Positions 50,799 to 59,138 of a DNA stretch of 64,000 nucleotides are shown piece by piece. A program made the position numbers and the translations under genes. This DNA is from Bacillus salipaludis. GTDB taxonomy: Bacteria > Bacillota > Bacilli > Bacillales_B > DSM-18226. The stretch is from NCBI RefSeq assembly GCF_004358205.1, contig NZ_SMYO01000011.1, positions 62,001 through 126,000 of the forward strand, written 5' to 3'. Under the pieces are notes generated by a model. It was not told where the DNA came from. It ran no database searches and was given only the letters and a program-made list of their open reading frames with translations. Each line of letters opens with the position of its first letter. The stretch's first letter is position 1.

Positions 50799-51452
50799 TC
50801 ATACTGGATTTATCGAGGTTAACTTTTTGATCCCCTTAGATTTCCTATTTCTCCTCCATTCCATTATTCCAAGGTTAATCATGATGGATAAATATACAGC
50901 AATCGGGAAGGAAATAGAATGATTGAGAAAGATTGATAGCAGTATTAGAACGATTCTGAATGTGACAAAGACCCAGGTGATGGCATAGCTTCTCAACATC
51001 CACAATTTATGCTCCTGGACTTTTCGCTGAACTGCACGCATGCCCCCGAAAGATGTAGTCCATAACCAACAAACATCCAGGACAAGGAAAGCAATGGTGG
51101 ACCCTCTCCCTCCTGTTGCAAAAAGGGAAAGATATGGTACGACAAGGATATTAAGAAAAATGGATCCTGCATATAGGTAACCCAATCTCTTATGGAGCTT
51201 TATGTTCTTCCCGCTTTTCATTGTTAATTGAAGTGGACCCAAAGCCAACGAAATGATTCCCAGCACAATATGCGGGTAAAAAAACCATTTCCATGTGGAC
51301 AATGAAAAATCATGATTCTTCAATTTTGCTTTTACGATGGGTGCCTGCTCTACCCCATTGTTTAAAAACATAAAGAAGATATATAAAGTGAATAAAAAAA
51401 TGATGGAATAAAGGAGCCCTGTTTGCAGAATTCCCTTTTTTGTATTTTTCAT
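50799..51452 (-). CDS. DUF2306 membrane protein
   Basis: A 217-residue protein with about six helices (GLLYSIIFLFTLYIFFMFL; WKWFFYPHIVLGIISLALG; GSTIAFLVLDVCWLWTTSF; SYAITWVFVTFRIVLILLS). KLHKRLGYLYAGSIFLNILV matches the DUF2306 signature. Role unknown. It starts 13 bases after the GNAT gene stop, so the two are likely cotranscribed. Confidence 0.83.
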   Translation of the reverse strand: MKNTKKGILQTGLLYSIIFLFTLYIFFMFLNNGVEQAPIVKAKLKNHDFSLSTWKWFFYPHIVLGIISLALGPLQLTMKSGKNIKLHKRLGYLYAGSIFLNILVVPYLSLFATGGRGSTIAFLVLDVCWLWTTSFGGMRAVQRKVQEHKLWMLRSYAITWVFVTFRIVLILLSIFLNHSISFPIAVYLSIMINLGIMEWRRNRKSKGIKKLTSINPV

Positions 51453-51465
51453 TCTTCCAATATCC

Positions 51466-51984
51466 TTAACTATTTATATGGTTCTCTACTGTTTTTTCAA
51501 AACATTTATAAGGGGCTTTGCGAAAAGGAAAGTAGATCTCTCCTCGTTCTACATACCCTGCTTTTTCATACAACCTGACGGCACTCGGATTCCCGCTAAA
51601 CACATCAAGGCGAATACTCGTATAACCATTTTTGTCTCCAAATTCTTCAGCAAATAAAAGAAGCAAATTACCAACCCCCTTCCCTTGATAGCATGGGTGA
51701 ACTGCTAACCTGTGAACAATCAATGGATTTCCAAATAGATCCTCCCATTTAACCTGTTCATACCGTTTGCTTCCATTCACATCAAGAGTTATTGCGGCGA
51801 CTAATTGATCTTCCTCAAAGATTCCATAGAGATTTCCTTTTTTAATATCACCCTTTATAACAAATCGGTTTGGATAAAAACGATCCCATTGGAAAATCCT
51901 CTTTTTCTTTAAATGATCAGTAATCTTTGTGTAAAATTGTTTCACATTTTTATAATCTTTTAAGCTGATGGATACAATCTCCAT
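51466..51984 (-). CDS. GNAT-family N-acetyltransferase
   Basis: About 172 residues; acetyl-CoA motif VHPCYQGKGVGNLLLLFA, and LDVFSGNPSAVRLYEKAGY. Start chosen at ATG 51984 (MEIVSIS); a GTG/ATA-run to 51996 is possible, and both have only weak GTGGTG sites. A TetR palindrome (52003-52019) lies directly upstream, indicating control by the adjacent TetR. Substrate unknown. Confidence 0.85.
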   Translation of the reverse strand: MEIVSISLKDYKNVKQFYTKITDHLKKKRIFQWDRFYPNRFVIKGDIKKGNLYGIFEEDQLVAAITLDVNGSKRYEQVKWEDLFGNPLIVHRLAVHPCYQGKGVGNLLLLFAEEFGDKNGYTSIRLDVFSGNPSAVRLYEKAGYVERGEIYFPFRKAPYKCFEKTVENHINS

Positions 51985-52002
51985 TCTTATCACCACTATT
52001 AG

Positions 52003-52019
52003 ATACCGACCGTCGGTAT
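52003..52019. promoter_or_regulatory. TetR operator before the GNAT gene
   Basis: Perfect 17-bp palindrome ATACCGAC-C-GTCGGTAT. It matches the core of the 53355-53375 site (CCGAC-N-GTCGG), so one regulator probably binds both. Confidence 0.8.
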
Positions 52020-52055
52020 GAAATGTTGATTAAGAATCCCCCTTAGGAAGACTCT

Positions 52056-52652
52056 TTAAGACAATGTCTTCATAATGAGTTGAAAAATATCACTCAAATC
52101 AACTTTATCCTCTTCTGAAGACGTTAATATTTGCGTGACCCGTAACCCATAGGAAAAAGTCATTAACAAAATTGACATTTTCGCTGCATCAATATTTGTA
52201 GGAATCACACCATTTTCTTGACCCATTTTGATCCATTGGGTTCCCGTCTCTTTGCTGTAATTAAAAAGATCATTAAGAATTTTTTTTACCTTTTCATTCT
52301 CCTGACTTAGTAGATAAATAAAGATGAGATTGCCAATATCCTTCGTATTTTGACGTGAGTGGAAAAATTGACCAACTACACCAAATCGGCTGCCATCATC
52401 TGCTTCTTCAATCGAGCGTGTAATTGTCTTGTGAAACTTTTCATTCATTTCGGTTATTTTCGATTTCAAGATCAGTCCAAATAATTCGTCTTTGCTATCT
52501 ACATAATGATAAATGGCACCTTTAGAAAGTCCGGATTTTTCAATGATATCCTTTAAGGTAGTATTTCTACAGCCCTTTTCTAAAATGATTTCTTCTGTTG
52601 TGGATAAGATATGCTGAAAGCTCGGATTATCGTAGATTGTTGGATTTGACAT
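52056..52652 (-). CDS. TetR-family transcriptional regulator
   Basis: A 198-residue repressor with an N-terminal helix-turn-helix (TLKDIIEKSGLSKGAIYHYVDSKDELF) and a helical sensor domain (YLLSQENEKVKKILNDLFNYSKETG). It lies 22 bases after the VC0807-like gene, with GGGAAGG before its start. Two palindromes with the core CCGACNGTCGG at the promoters of this operon and of the next one are likely targets. Ligand unknown. Confidence 0.92.
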   Translation of the reverse strand: MSNPTIYDNPSFQHILSTTEEIILEKGCRNTTLKDIIEKSGLSKGAIYHYVDSKDELFGLILKSKITEMNEKFHKTITRSIEEADDGSRFGVVGQFFHSRQNTKDIGNLIFIYLLSQENEKVKKILNDLFNYSKETGTQWIKMGQENGVIPTNIDAAKMSILLMTFSYGLRVTQILTSSEEDKVDLSDIFQLIMKTLS

Positions 52653-52674
52653 AATTACTACCTTCCCTGCTTGT

Positions 52675-53316
52675 TTAATTATGAATGATTAAGTCTAAAC
52701 GTTTTTTGGCATACCTGCGATAAATGATCGTAAACAGAATAGCCACACCAATAAAACAGTAAAAAATGATTTGTGAAACGGCTAAAAAAGAAGAAATTGA
52801 GAGCTCATATACAAGAACAATTTTTACCGCCGCTTCCCCCAGCAATGCAATGCCCCAAATCGCCGTCATTACCCTTAGAACAAATCGGAAATAGGGAATT
52901 TCCCAGTTTTTTGTAAACTGCCCCTTCTTTTCCCCTTGGTTACTTGCACTAAATCGAATTGCGAAATGATAAATCAGTGGTTTTGCAAAAAACAATGACC
53001 CAAGAAATATAAGCCCTAATAGACCGGTGACCATTGACTCCCGCAATAAAATTAACCGCTCATTCCCGCCTAAAACGAATGCCGCTAAGCTTAGCAGAAA
53101 TCCTGTCAACATAAATATGCCAAAGGCATCAGCCTTTCGAAACTTTACAACACGATAAAGATTATCCCCTAATGGAATCAACGTAGCTAAAAGTAATGAA
53201 ACAAAGCTTGAAAAATGACCTAAAAGTAGATTGTAAACCAATACCGGAATAGCCCCATTTATGACGATACTGAAAGCAATACTTAAAATCAATTTCTTTT
53301 TGGATGAAATCTTCAT
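52675..53316 (-). CDS. VC0807 family membrane protein
   Basis: About 213 residues with around six membrane helices (LILSIAFSIVINGAIPVLVYNLLLG; FVSLLLATLIPLGDNLYRVV; DAFGIFMLTGFLLSLAAFVLGG; MVTGLLGLIFLGSLFFAKPLI). The pattern is that of VC0807-family proteins, whose role is unknown but which are often paired with a TetR regulator. ATG 53316 (MKISSKKK) follows GGAGGAAAAGG; the longer frame from 53358 crosses the promoter. First gene of the TetR operon. Confidence 0.83.
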   Translation of the reverse strand: MKISSKKKLILSIAFSIVINGAIPVLVYNLLLGHFSSFVSLLLATLIPLGDNLYRVVKFRKADAFGIFMLTGFLLSLAAFVLGGNERLILLRESMVTGLLGLIFLGSLFFAKPLIYHFAIRFSASNQGEKKGQFTKNWEIPYFRFVLRVMTAIWGIALLGEAAVKIVLVYELSISSFLAVSQIIFYCFIGVAILFTIIYRRYAKKRLDLIIHN

Positions 53317-53349
53317 AACCTTTTCCTCCATTTTCCAATTTATAAAAAT

Positions 53350-53378
53350 ATCATACAAACCGACGGTCGGTTTGTCAA
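53350..53378 (-). promoter_or_regulatory. Promoter of the VC0807-tetR operon
   Basis: Minus-strand TTGACA (53373-53378) and TATGAT (53350-53355) with a 17-bp spacer fully occupied by the TetR palindrome. Confidence 0.88.
53355..53375. promoter_or_regulatory. TetR operator inside the promoter spacer
   Basis: Perfect 21-bp palindrome with arms ACAAACCGAC / GTCGGTTTGT around a central G. Its position between -35 and -10 would block RNA polymerase directly. Confidence 0.88.
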
Positions 53379-53490
53379 TAAGTTTATTCCCAATCTAAAC
53401 CCAATTTTTTTATGAATGGTCTCCTTATGTGACTTCTTTAATTCGAAAGTGGTAGACTAAAATTATATTCACAAAAAAGGAGTACCAATC

Positions 53491-54279
53491 ATGCCGGAAT
53501 ACAAAGTATTATTTCTTGATGTTGATGGAACCATCCTAAGGCCGGATGACACTATTGAAGCCTCAACCAAAGAGGCAATTTCCACTGTCCAAGAAAAGGG
53601 AATCGAAGTTTTTTTAGCAACCGGGAGACCACTACATGAGCTTGATAAAATTGCTGAGGAATTAAATATTCATTCTTTTATAGGCTACAACGGTGCCTAT
53701 GCCGTCTACAATCAGGAAGATCTTTTTAAAGAGTATATGAATGAGGAAAATGTGAAACAGTTTCTGCAAATAGCAGCAGATAATCAACATGAAGCCGTCC
53801 TTTATACAAACGATAGTAATGCCTTTACCCATCTGGAATCTCCTATTGCAGCACAGTTTATTGAAAAATTCCACATACACAAAAATAGCAGCTACACTAC
53901 ATCATTGGGTAATCAGATTTTAGGAATAACGCTGATGAATTTAAAGGAAGGTGATGTTGAGCATTATAAAAATAACGATGGGATTCATTTATCACAGGTG
54001 CATCTTGAAGGCTTAAAGCACTGTTATGATGTCATCAGGGACAAAGTGAACAAGGGAATCGGGATCCAAATGGTTTTAAAACATCTTGGGATTGACAAGG
54101 AGAGCTCGATTGCTTTTGGTGACGGAATGAATGATAAGGAAATGCTAATGAGTGTGGGCGAAGGTTTTGCGATGGGAAATGGCCACCCGGATCTCTTTCA
54201 ATACGCGAAACATAAAACGACTGAGGTAACAAACTCCGGGATTTATAATGGCTTGAAAAAACTTGGTTTAGTAGGTTAA
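53491..54279 (+). CDS. Cof-type HAD phosphatase
   Basis: A 262-residue sugar-phosphate phosphatase of the HAD-IIB (Cof) family: nucleophile LFLDVDGTIL, motif II ATGRPL, cap with FIGYNGAYAV, motif III lysine, and motif IV SIAFGDGMNDKEML. AAAAAAGGAGT precedes the start. Divergent from the VC0807 operon. Substrate of Cof enzymes varies and cannot be read from sequence. Confidence 0.92.
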   Translation: MPEYKVLFLDVDGTILRPDDTIEASTKEAISTVQEKGIEVFLATGRPLHELDKIAEELNIHSFIGYNGAYAVYNQEDLFKEYMNEENVKQFLQIAADNQHEAVLYTNDSNAFTHLESPIAAQFIEKFHIHKNSSYTTSLGNQILGITLMNLKEGDVEHYKNNDGIHLSQVHLEGLKHCYDVIRDKVNKGIGIQMVLKHLGIDKESSIAFGDGMNDKEMLMSVGEGFAMGNGHPDLFQYAKHKTTEVTNSGIYNGLKKLGLVG

Positions 54280-54289
54280 TAAAAGAAGC

Positions 54290-54318
54290 AGTGGAATTAA
54301 ATTTTCCACTGCTCTTTT
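54290..54318 (+). terminator. Terminator of the HAD gene
   Basis: GCAGTGGAA / TTCCACTGC stem followed by TCTTTT. Confidence 0.75.
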
Positions 54319-54327
54319 AACTTCATA

Positions 54328-55164
54328 TTATATTTTTGTTAAAAGGATTCCCAGCACTGCCGAGAACACACCAATAATTTGATATAATTTTAATTTTTCC
54401 TTATAAATCCAGCAACCCGCCAAAACGACGATTAAACAATTTAAACTAACAATTGGGAAAACAATGCTGGCAGCTCCAAACTGTAAGGCAAAGAAATAAG
54501 CAGCATAACCAAAAACACTAATGATTCCCACCATTGCCCCTACACCCGCCTCATTCCGCCGCCATTTTTCTTTTTGCAGAAGGCTGCAAACGGCCAAATA
54601 AACACTGCCGCCGCCATACATCGAAATAAGGATATTTACAGAATTAATGTGTAAATAGGTGGAAGTTTTCATCAAAATCCCCAAAATACCAAAAGACAAA
54701 ATGGCAAGTGCAACCCTTAGAATCCACGGCAGATAACTTGTATTTCGTTTTGAAGACGGTGAATACTGAATCACCATCGCTGACCCTAACATAAATACAA
54801 TACCCAGCCATTGTAATAAGCTTATTTTCTCGTGAAAAATAAGTCCAGCACTTAAAATTGGAAAGAGTGCATTCGTGCCGATTAGTGGTGAAGTGAGACT
54901 TGCTGGTCCCTTTTCAAAGGCTTTAGACATTTGGATATTACCGTTTGCATTTAAAATACCAATTAAAGAACCTAGTAAAATGGTGAATAGGTTAAAGTGA
55001 AGGATTCCATTCATCGCTCCATATCCAAATGATACGATAAAGGCAACAAAATAAAAGAAAAATTGGATATGAAGTTTTGATAGTCCATTTCCGGTACTCC
55101 ACTTAAAAATCGTGTTATTCGTTCCAAAGCTAATCATGGTTATAAATGCAGCTGCGATCCACAT
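54328..55164 (-). CDS. DMT-superfamily transporter (EamA-like)
   Basis: A 278-residue protein with ten helices in two EamA halves (FITMISFGTNNTIFKWSTGNG first helix; LTSPLIGTNALFPILSAGLIF; GAASIVFPIVSLNCLIVVLAGCWIYKEKL). Probably an exporter of small metabolites; substrate unknown. Convergent with the HAD gene, with GAAAGAAGG before the start. Helix count and motif spacing are standard for the family. Confidence 0.87.
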   Translation of the reverse strand: MWIAAAFITMISFGTNNTIFKWSTGNGLSKLHIQFFFYFVAFIVSFGYGAMNGILHFNLFTILLGSLIGILNANGNIQMSKAFEKGPASLTSPLIGTNALFPILSAGLIFHEKISLLQWLGIVFMLGSAMVIQYSPSSKRNTSYLPWILRVALAILSFGILGILMKTSTYLHINSVNILISMYGGGSVYLAVCSLLQKEKWRRNEAGVGAMVGIISVFGYAAYFFALQFGAASIVFPIVSLNCLIVVLAGCWIYKEKLKLYQIIGVFSAVLGILLTKI

Positions 55165-55406
55165 GATGAACCTTCTTTCTGTCTATCAAATTCTCTTAAA
55201 ATTTTATTCCTTTTTTCGAAATTTCTCAATCCCTTTTTTGTCAATTTTCGATATTTACGCTCTTTTTGCAGAAAGCTGTAGGTATTTTGAGATTTCCGTC
55301 TTGTTTTGATAGCTTTTGTCACCTAGCAGGAAAAGCAGGTACTTCTTGGTGAATTATAAGATTAAGAGAAACATTCGTAGATAATAGGGGAAGGAATGAA
55401 TTTTTT

Positions 55407-56372
55407 ATGAAAGCATACACAATCAAAGAAGCCGCTAAGGAAATTAATATATCTCATGGAATTATTCGGAAGTGGGTAAAAGAGTTTGATGGACTCTTAG
55501 ACATTCCAAGAACAAAGCAAGGAGCAAGAATTTATACCGAGTCAGAAATAGAGCTCTTTCAAGAGATTAAGCAGAGGTTTGCAAATAAAGAAAGCAAAGA
55601 ATCTGTACGTGAATGGCTACTAATTAGACATGAACCAGTCGTTGAAACAATATCTGAACCAGAGGAAGTAACCGTTCCAATGGATTCTAATCCATTGGAC
55701 AATGACCTCGATCCGGTGCCAAACCCGGATGAAAGTGAAAGCCCCGAAACTCAAGAAATCTCCTTAGAGCTTGTTTCCAGCCCTGAGCAGGAGTCTGCTA
55801 TTGCAACCCATGAACTTTTAAACAATGCTAATTTGTTTTTTGAAGCAATGGATACGTACAAGCAAACCTTTTTAAGTGAAGTAAAAAGCGAGATCCGCAG
55901 TGTGGTCCGCAAGGAAGTTCTTGATGAAGTAAAAAAAGAGATTCAAAAAGGTAGTTGCATAACTGTAAAATCCCTCTCTGATGCGGTTTATAAGTCATCG
56001 GAAAACACCAAGGAAGAAATTAAAGAGCTATCTGCTGCAATTGAAAAAAACGGTGAACAGACAACGGATTCCCTTAAATATCTTTCGAATAGCATTGCAA
56101 ACGTATCAATTGAAACCGCTGAAGAGATTTACTCCCTTTCCAAGCAAGTTGCCGAAACATCAGAAGGCCTTTCTCACTATATGGATGTCACCAATGAGGA
56201 AATTACAAATTTAACTGAAGCGATTACAAAGGAACGAGAGATTCACCTGGAAGAACGTGAACATTTGTCACGAGAAATTATAAAAAGAGAGGCTGCCTTT
56301 CAAAACATGTTAACCAGTTTTCGTGATGTTGCCGCCACTAAAGAGAAGAAATGGTGGAAATTCTGGTCTTAG
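55407..56372 (+). CDS. MerR-type HTH coiled-coil protein with aromatic tail (RacA-like / DUF3967)
   Basis: A 321-residue protein: MerR-like helix-turn-helix (YTIKEAAKEINISHGIIRKWVKEF, 1-70), an acidic, Pro-rich linker (about 75-135), long coiled coil (about 140-305; QTFLSEVKSEIRSVVRKEVLDEVKKEI) and a C-terminal KKWWKFWS, an aromatic/basic tail that could touch the membrane. The HTH-coiled coil-tail layout matches DUF3967 proteins and the adjacent RacA. GGGGAAGG precedes the start. Role inferred as DNA organising or anchoring. Confidence 0.78.
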   Translation: MKAYTIKEAAKEINISHGIIRKWVKEFDGLLDIPRTKQGARIYTESEIELFQEIKQRFANKESKESVREWLLIRHEPVVETISEPEEVTVPMDSNPLDNDLDPVPNPDESESPETQEISLELVSSPEQESAIATHELLNNANLFFEAMDTYKQTFLSEVKSEIRSVVRKEVLDEVKKEIQKGSCITVKSLSDAVYKSSENTKEEIKELSAAIEKNGEQTTDSLKYLSNSIANVSIETAEEIYSLSKQVAETSEGLSHYMDVTNEEITNLTEAITKEREIHLEEREHLSREIIKREAAFQNMLTSFRDVAATKEKKWWKFWS

Positions 56373-56426
56373 GATTATTGATCACTTATTGCCAAGGGTC
56401 TAAATAATTTTAGGAGGGTGATATTG

Positions 56427-56939
56427 ATGAATACAAGTGAGGTTTCAAAATTATTAGGAGTATCTTCAAGTACCATCCAACGCTGGGTAAAACAACTCGA
56501 ACTTCCAATGGAAAGAAATGAACGGGGACATTATTTTTTTAAAGATGAGGATATTGCCTTACTAAAAAAAATCCAGGAACAAATCCAAAATGGAGCACTC
56601 TTACAAGATATTGCTCCCGTCCAAGAGAAAAAGCCACGAAGGGGGATTGTTAAGGCAGTAGAAAACGATCATGCAATAGAAAAACTGTTTGCAAAGGTAA
56701 GTGAGTTGGAAATCAGCCTGAATGAAAAAGCGGATTCCGTTGCCTCCTATCAACTCCTGCAGCACCGTAGAGAAATTGAGGAACTTCAGTCCCAAGTAAA
56801 GGCATTAAATCTCCAGCTCGAAACACTGCAAAAGCAAGTTACCGAGCTATCCACCCCTGTTCAGACAGAAATCGTTCATTTTCAAAAGAAAAAACCTAAA
56901 AAGAAGAACATTGTCAGCATGTTATTCGGATTGTTTTAA
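56427..56939 (+). CDS. racA: RacA, chromosome-anchoring protein
   Basis: About 170 residues: MerR-type helix-turn-helix (NTSEVSKLLGVSSSTIQRWVKQLELPMERNERGHYFF), coiled coil (HRREIEELQSQVKALNLQLETLQKQV), and a basic hydrophobic C-terminus (KKKPKKKNIVSMLFGLF) that can bind membrane. This is the layout of B. subtilis RacA, which tethers the chromosome near the pole in sporulation. ATG 56427 is set by AGGAGGG; an upstream frame start is spurious. It sits 54 bases after its larger paralogue, likely same transcript. Confidence 0.87.
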   Translation: MNTSEVSKLLGVSSSTIQRWVKQLELPMERNERGHYFFKDEDIALLKKIQEQIQNGALLQDIAPVQEKKPRRGIVKAVENDHAIEKLFAKVSELEISLNEKADSVASYQLLQHRREIEELQSQVKALNLQLETLQKQVTELSTPVQTEIVHFQKKKPKKKNIVSMLFGLF

Positions 56940-56976
56940 TAGGCTGTGTTAAAGGACAATGTTGATTTTAACCAAC

Positions 56977-57164
56977 GTTGATTGGAGCGGAAGGCACGAA
57001 GACTCCTCGAAAATGCTAACGCATTTTCTTCGTGCGTGGGCGGATTCAAGGAGCAATTCAGTGTCCTGTGGGATTACGGGACAGGGGAGACCCCGCAGGA
57101 GCGAAGCGACGAGGAGGCTCCCCGAACCGCCCACGAACCGCTTGTGCCTGGAGCGGAAATCAAC
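56977..57164 (+). repeat. Interspersed GC-rich structured repeat, copy D
   Basis: Same family and orientation as copy C: GTTGATTGGAGCGGAAGGC, GAAAATGC-TAAC-GCATTTTC, CCTGTGGG with CCCGCAGG, GAGGAGGCTCCCC, and GGAGCGGAAATCAAC. It fills most of the gap after racA. The segment after GGCTCCCC differs between copies, the fastest-changing part. Confidence 0.88.
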
Positions 57165-57194
57165 AACCAGGTTTAACAGAGCCTTGTAATAAAA

Positions 57195-57239
57195 AGAGGG
57201 TCGAATGTAGGAAAACACATTCGACCCTTTTTATTATAG
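57195..57239. terminator. Bidirectional terminator before the acyltransferase gene
   Basis: AAAGAGGGTCGAATGT / ACATTCGACCCTTTTT stem, loop AGGAAAAC, between racA region and the convergent acyltransferase gene. Confidence 0.85.
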
Positions 57240-57240
57240 A

Positions 57241-58260
57241 TTATCTGGTCAAACCCTTCTGCCTATGACCAGATAAAATATCTAATTCAACCAAAGGACT
57301 TGTATACTTCTTTATAAGATAACTTCCGAGACCTATACAAATGATAAATGAAAAAATAATCAGTAAAACATAATTATTCGATACCAAATCTAAACGATCG
57401 TTCGGTAAAAACGATTGAATCGATTTTAAAATAAACCCATGAAATAAATAGACATAAAGGGTTCTCTCCCCTATTTTTGTTACTTTAAACTTATTTGAAG
57501 GAATTAATGCCAAAAAGCCAAATACCACAACAAGTGTAAGGACATATTGACCGGCACGAAGTAATCCATCGATAAACTGCTCTTTCCCCATATGTGCATA
57601 AGAGGTATCACCTAATAGCCATGGGACCGCATCCTTCGGAAAGCCAATCGCAAACAATACGATTATTGCAAGAATGACCACCACTCCAAGAGGACGTGAA
57701 ATTTTTGAGCGAATAAGTCCTCTAAGCATTTCCTTATCCAACAAATACCCTAATAGGAAATAAGGAAAAAACACAAAGGTTCTCGAAAGGCTTAAAAAAC
57801 TGCCGACGGAATCAATATAACCAATGGCGATTCCCAATATGACGGAAACCAAAAATCCATACCATCTGTATTTTGCAAATAAATAAAGCATTATATTCCA
57901 ACAAAACATACTGAGTAAAAACCATAACGACCAATGGGGATGAAGAAAATCAATTTCAAATGATTTTTCCTGACCGCTTACAAAGTAAAAGATGGAATAG
58001 ATAATTTGAAAAATAAAATAGGGTAATAATACTTTCTTTACTGTTTTTAATAAGTAGCCTTTTTTTCGGTAGCCCTTGGCAAAATACCCCGAAATCAAAA
58101 TAAATGCCGGCATATGAAACAGAAATATGACTGTATATAACGTGAATAAGAATCCATCATCCTCTTTTAACGGACTGATCACATGACCAAAAACAACAAG
58201 AAAAATTAATACAAATTTCGCATTATCAAAAAACATACTCCTTTTTGAAGCTGAAGCCAT
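57241..58260 (-). CDS. Acyltransferase 3 family membrane protein
   Basis: A 339-residue protein with about ten helices. First helix FFDNAKFVLIFLVVFGHVISP carries the catalytic-type His; FLFHMPAFILISGYFAKG and LPYFIFQIIYSIFYFVSG follow. It resembles fucose 4-O-acetylase/YkrP-like O-acyltransferases that modify surface sugars. GAGGTG precedes ATG 58260. Monocistronic; acceptor unknown. Confidence 0.88.
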   Translation of the reverse strand: MASASKRSMFFDNAKFVLIFLVVFGHVISPLKEDDGFLFTLYTVIFLFHMPAFILISGYFAKGYRKKGYLLKTVKKVLLPYFIFQIIYSIFYFVSGQEKSFEIDFLHPHWSLWFLLSMFCWNIMLYLFAKYRWYGFLVSVILGIAIGYIDSVGSFLSLSRTFVFFPYFLLGYLLDKEMLRGLIRSKISRPLGVVVILAIIVLFAIGFPKDAVPWLLGDTSYAHMGKEQFIDGLLRAGQYVLTLVVVFGFLALIPSNKFKVTKIGERTLYVYLFHGFILKSIQSFLPNDRLDLVSNNYVLLIIFSFIICIGLGSYLIKKYTSPLVELDILSGHRQKGLTR

Positions 58261-58531
58261 TTTATCACCTCAAATATTATTTCAAAAAAGGTATTTAAAA
58301 TTATTCAAGATTTTAAAAGTGGAGATCTAAAACCATTATACCCTTTTTATATTACAGGGATATGTAACTAAGTTTTCTTTCTGTTTCATCCTTTTTACAA
58401 TTTTACAATAATAATCAAAAATACCCACGATTAATTTACCATATAAATCTTAATCCAAGCTTAATATTAGCAGAAATTTTTTGCGCAAGCTTTGGATAAG
58501 CTTATCTGCTGATTTGCGCTCCAGGTGCAAT
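58261..58531. other. AT-rich intergenic stretch with a repeat fragment
   Basis: Mostly AT-rich. TGCTGATTTGCGCTCCAGGT at about 58508-58528 resembles the end of the interspersed repeat family (GTTGATTTCCGCTCCAGGC), possibly an eroded remnant. Nothing else seen. Confidence 0.4.
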
Positions 58532-58572
58532 AAAAAAGGGGCAAGTTCAAAAAATTGAACCTGTCCCTTTTA
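58532..58572 (-). terminator. Terminator of hxlAB
   Basis: Minus-strand AAAAGGGACAGGTTCAA / TTGAACTTGCCCCTTTTTT stem-loop. Confidence 0.85.
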
Positions 58573-58589
58573 CTTGTTCATCTATTCAT

Positions 58590-59138
58590 TTATTCTAAAT
58601 TGCTGTGTTGTTTAAACGCTATTTGATGGTTTACCTGATTTAGTTCACCGTAAAAAAGACAAATCGTATCAAAAAGAATATGAGCACATTGATCAAATAA
58701 GGAACCTAGCGGCTGAATGGTTTCCCGTTCATTTTCACGACGGTATTTTGTTGCAGCCGGAACATGAAGAATTTGGTCTGCAACAGCGGCTAATGGTGAA
58801 CCGGTATTCGTTGTCATCGCAATAATCGTAGCTCCGATTGATTTCGCTTTATCGGATGTCCATGTAACACTTTTGGTTGTGCCCGAACCCGAAACAGCTA
58901 CCAAAACATCCCCTTCCTTAATGGAAGGTGTAATTGTTTCCCCTACAACGTAAACATTCGCACCGAGATGCATTAATCTCATTGCAAAAGACTTTGCCAT
59001 TAAACCTGAACGGCCTTCTCCGACAACGAAAATTCTGGTTGCCTTTATAAGATGATCTGCTAAGTCATGAAGAGGCTGTTCCTCTATTTGTCCGAGCACT
59101 GCTTCTATCTCTTTTAAAATAGTAAAGACCTTATTCAT
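58590..59138 (-). CDS. hxlB: 6-phospho-3-hexuloisomerase
   Basis: SIS-domain isomerase of about 182 residues converting hexulose 6-phosphate to fructose 6-phosphate. Motifs: RIFVVGEGRSGLMAKSFAMRLMHLG, VAVSGSGTTKSVTW and MTTNTGSPLA. ATG 59138 lies 12 bases after GGAGG, and overlaps the end of hxlA by 8 bases; GTG 59150 sits directly on the site. Second gene of the hxlAB pair (RuMP formaldehyde route), here next to a LacI regulator and KDG-type genes. Confidence 0.9.
   Translation of the reverse strand: MNKVFTILKEIEAVLGQIEEQPLHDLADHLIKATRIFVVGEGRSGLMAKSFAMRLMHLGANVYVVGETITPSIKEGDVLVAVSGSGTTKSVTWTSDKAKSIGATIIAMTTNTGSPLAAVADQILHVPAATKYRRENERETIQPLGSLFDQCAHILFDTICLFYGELNQVNHQIAFKQHSNLE

Noticed and set aside
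56949..57268. Coding frames across repeat copy D
   Set aside because: Several overlapping frames on both strands follow the repeat; none has start signals or conserved protein pattern.
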